A DNA stretch of 64,000 bases from Blasia pusilla (lineage: Eukaryota > Marchantiophyta > Marchantiopsida > Blasiales), in NCBI GenBank assembly GCA_050084515.1, contig CM114271.1:26226001-26290000 (forward strand), read 5' to 3'. The notes under the pieces were generated by a model that was not told the DNA's origin, did not search any database, and saw nothing but the letters and a program-made list of their open reading frames with translations. The translations under genes were made by a program, and so were the position numbers. This document shows, in pieces, positions 61,946 through 64,000 of the stretch. Each line of letters begins with the position of its first letter. The stretch's first letter is position 1.

Positions 61946-64000
61946 GATTAGAGGGGATCCCTATCTCTATTTATAGGGATGAAGATGAATGAATCCGCTT
62001 CAAAACGTTTTCAATGTTCCCTCTAGTCATATTTATTGCATAGACACAAATGTACTAGTAAATATAAGAAGAGAAGTGAAGTTTCTTAAATCTTGTAATA
62101 TTTTTGGTCAATTTTTGAATTCATATGTTTATGTTATTTTACAGATATATTTCAATATTACAAAAGCTGAAAATGATTTGACTCTATCACGAATATGGAA
62201 GGTTATAGGAAAAATAAAAATAATGCCCTTAAAAGAGTAAAAGGATGTTATCACATAAAGAAGATTCCCTACAAGAAATACACATTTTTTCAATGAGGAA
62301 ATTTAAGATTTAAAATTGCACTCGTATTCAATAGTTTTCAAAGATATTTTAGTATTGAATGATCTCAAAACCTTTTATGATTAATATAAACCCATTAAAG
62401 CAAATTATTAATGAAAGTTACGTTACTATGCGAGGAAAGTTCATTCTTCGGGAAGTTAAGATATGTTAAAAAGGTCATGTGAGATATCATATTATCTCTT
62501 GCGGAAAGGAATTGAGTAGAATTACCAAATGATTTTAATTATGCATAAATATGAAAATTTCATAGTTTTCTCTTTGCTCTTGTTTAAATAATGAAACAAA
62601 ATTTAATTACATGTACTTAATATTATAGATGAAGGAAACCTTCTAATATGACTGTGAGGATGATTCAGTGACAAAATATTGTTATTGTAATCATTATAAC
62701 ATGACTATTATGAGAACAATAACATAGTGGATTATGTAAGAGTTGATGCATTGACATTCTAATCTTTCGATCTTCTTTTCCAATATCGGGGTAAAGTAAA
62801 CAAAGTGTCGACAAAGCTCCTTAGCGTAAGTAGAATGTTTGTTTCTTGTTACATTGCACGACTTTGATGTTGACATTTATTGTTATTGCAAATCGTCTTC
62901 CTAGTATATTTTACCACTATTGATCCATATTATTTACATTTATCTCAATTAATATATTGGAAAAAAAATCATCCCAAACGTTCAAGAGTTTTCTATAGTC
63001 TGGACATGAAGACATTTGACTTCATTTGTGATTAATTAAGTAGATAATTGAGTACTAATTGTTCATACTTCCCGCGAGTTCTGTTGAACAAGTTGTTGAG
63101 TGTTAAGAGACAAATTATTATCGCTCTATGATATTTTGCCACATGCATTGGGAGGAAATTAAGATTTTTTATGACTCGAAAATAAATAAACTATGTACAA
63201 AATAACTCAAATTACAACTTACAAAACCATCATAGTCATATCTTTTTTTGACTTATAAGATAATTATAGGCATATATCTGTGAAAATGGTTTATGAAATA
63301 ATAAAAACATCATCAAATAGTACATAGGAAAAATAATTAAAATAAAATGGGTTCAAAATTCATACTATATTTGGTTCAAAAAGCATACTAAAATAACATA
63401 TGTGAGATTTACTAAGAAGGAAATCGTAATATAAATGTTATAATTGAACCAACATTGTTTATTGAATGGAATATGGATTTATTTTGATAGGCTTCATAGT
63501 TATAGATTATTTTCCATGATAATAATTATTTTTTATTTTTTTATTTGAGTTTTATTTCATTAAAGAGTAAATCCGCATACTTCTAGTCTATATTCGAAGG
63601 CTTTGATGTAATTTTAAGCGATAATTTGTTGTTAACTCCTTAAAAAAGGTAGTGAAAGAGGGAGGGGGCGATATTTATCAAGAGTAATATCGCTGAACTC
63701 AATAACAATATGTTGCTAGAAGATTTATTAATCACAACACAACGTTTTTTTTAAGTTGTCATTTATTATTCTGAGTTGAACAAATTGGACTTCCCCCCCC
63801 CCAAAAAAAAAACCTAATTCAATAATTTTTTATATATTACGATTTCAAGTTTGAATCTTATATTTTCTCTTAACTCCATCACTTACTCCTCCTCTTTCCA
63901 TGCGACCTCCCGCGTATTGAAAACGAAAAATTCGATGTACATCTATTCTATTAACAAAAGGTGACTCATCGTCAAGAGGAATTCAGTCAATGACATGACA
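61946..64000. other. AT-rich intergenic DNA, no gene seen
   Basis: No protein-like frame. A C10/A10 homopolymer junction occurs near 63,795-63,812. Confidence 0.5.

Noticed and set aside
1-64000. CRISPR arrays, operons or bacterial genes
   Set aside because: No regularly spaced repeats were seen, and the genes are intron-bearing and plant-type.

Overview
The window looks like nuclear DNA of a land plant. I cannot name the species. The strength of conservation of its two host genes with flowering-plant relatives, together with the retroelement types present, fits a non-seed plant (bryophyte or lycophyte grade), but this is inference. Most of the window is AT-rich intergenic sequence with few genes and many decayed mobile elements.

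Layout. 1-9,760: no convincing gene; GC-rich copies or fragments of a small inverted-repeat transposon family (167-423, 7,440-7,600) and a GC-rich island at 4,740-5,450. 10,030-19,045 (minus): a multi-exon SULTR4-type (tonoplast) sulfate transporter gene. I place 16 coding exons with matching splice phases, including one GC-AG intron; one small conserved exon of about 49 bp is not visible. 19,046-24,170: promoter region, AT-rich DNA and a full copy of the small transposon (21,867-22,318). 24,179-30,570 (minus): a decayed Ty3/gypsy element that carries a cytosine-5 DNA methyltransferase domain between protease and reverse transcriptase. 32,003-34,723 (plus): a gag-only relative of that element, in opposite orientation, bounded by direct repeats and containing a perfect 33-bp palindrome. 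39,430-43,033 (plus): a decayed chromovirus-type Ty3/gypsy element with reverse transcriptase, RNase H, integrase and a weak chromodomain; its 3' LTR may begin near 43,034. 48,382-51,270 (minus): a conserved plant-specific proline/serine-rich protein gene of unknown role (At1g76660-like), with GC-rich DNA upstream to about 54,470. 54,470-64,000: AT-rich, no gene recognised apart from a transposon fragment near 61,900.

The two host genes do not appear functionally linked. The most interesting system is the methyltransferase-bearing retroelement. Retrotransposons with captured DNA methyltransferases are known from charophyte algae and dinoflagellates; this one has a plant context, a clear domain order and a nearby gag-only derivative. 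The copy here is broken by stops, a frameshift and an AT-rich insertion, and it lacks RNase H and integrase, so it is a fossil and not an active element.
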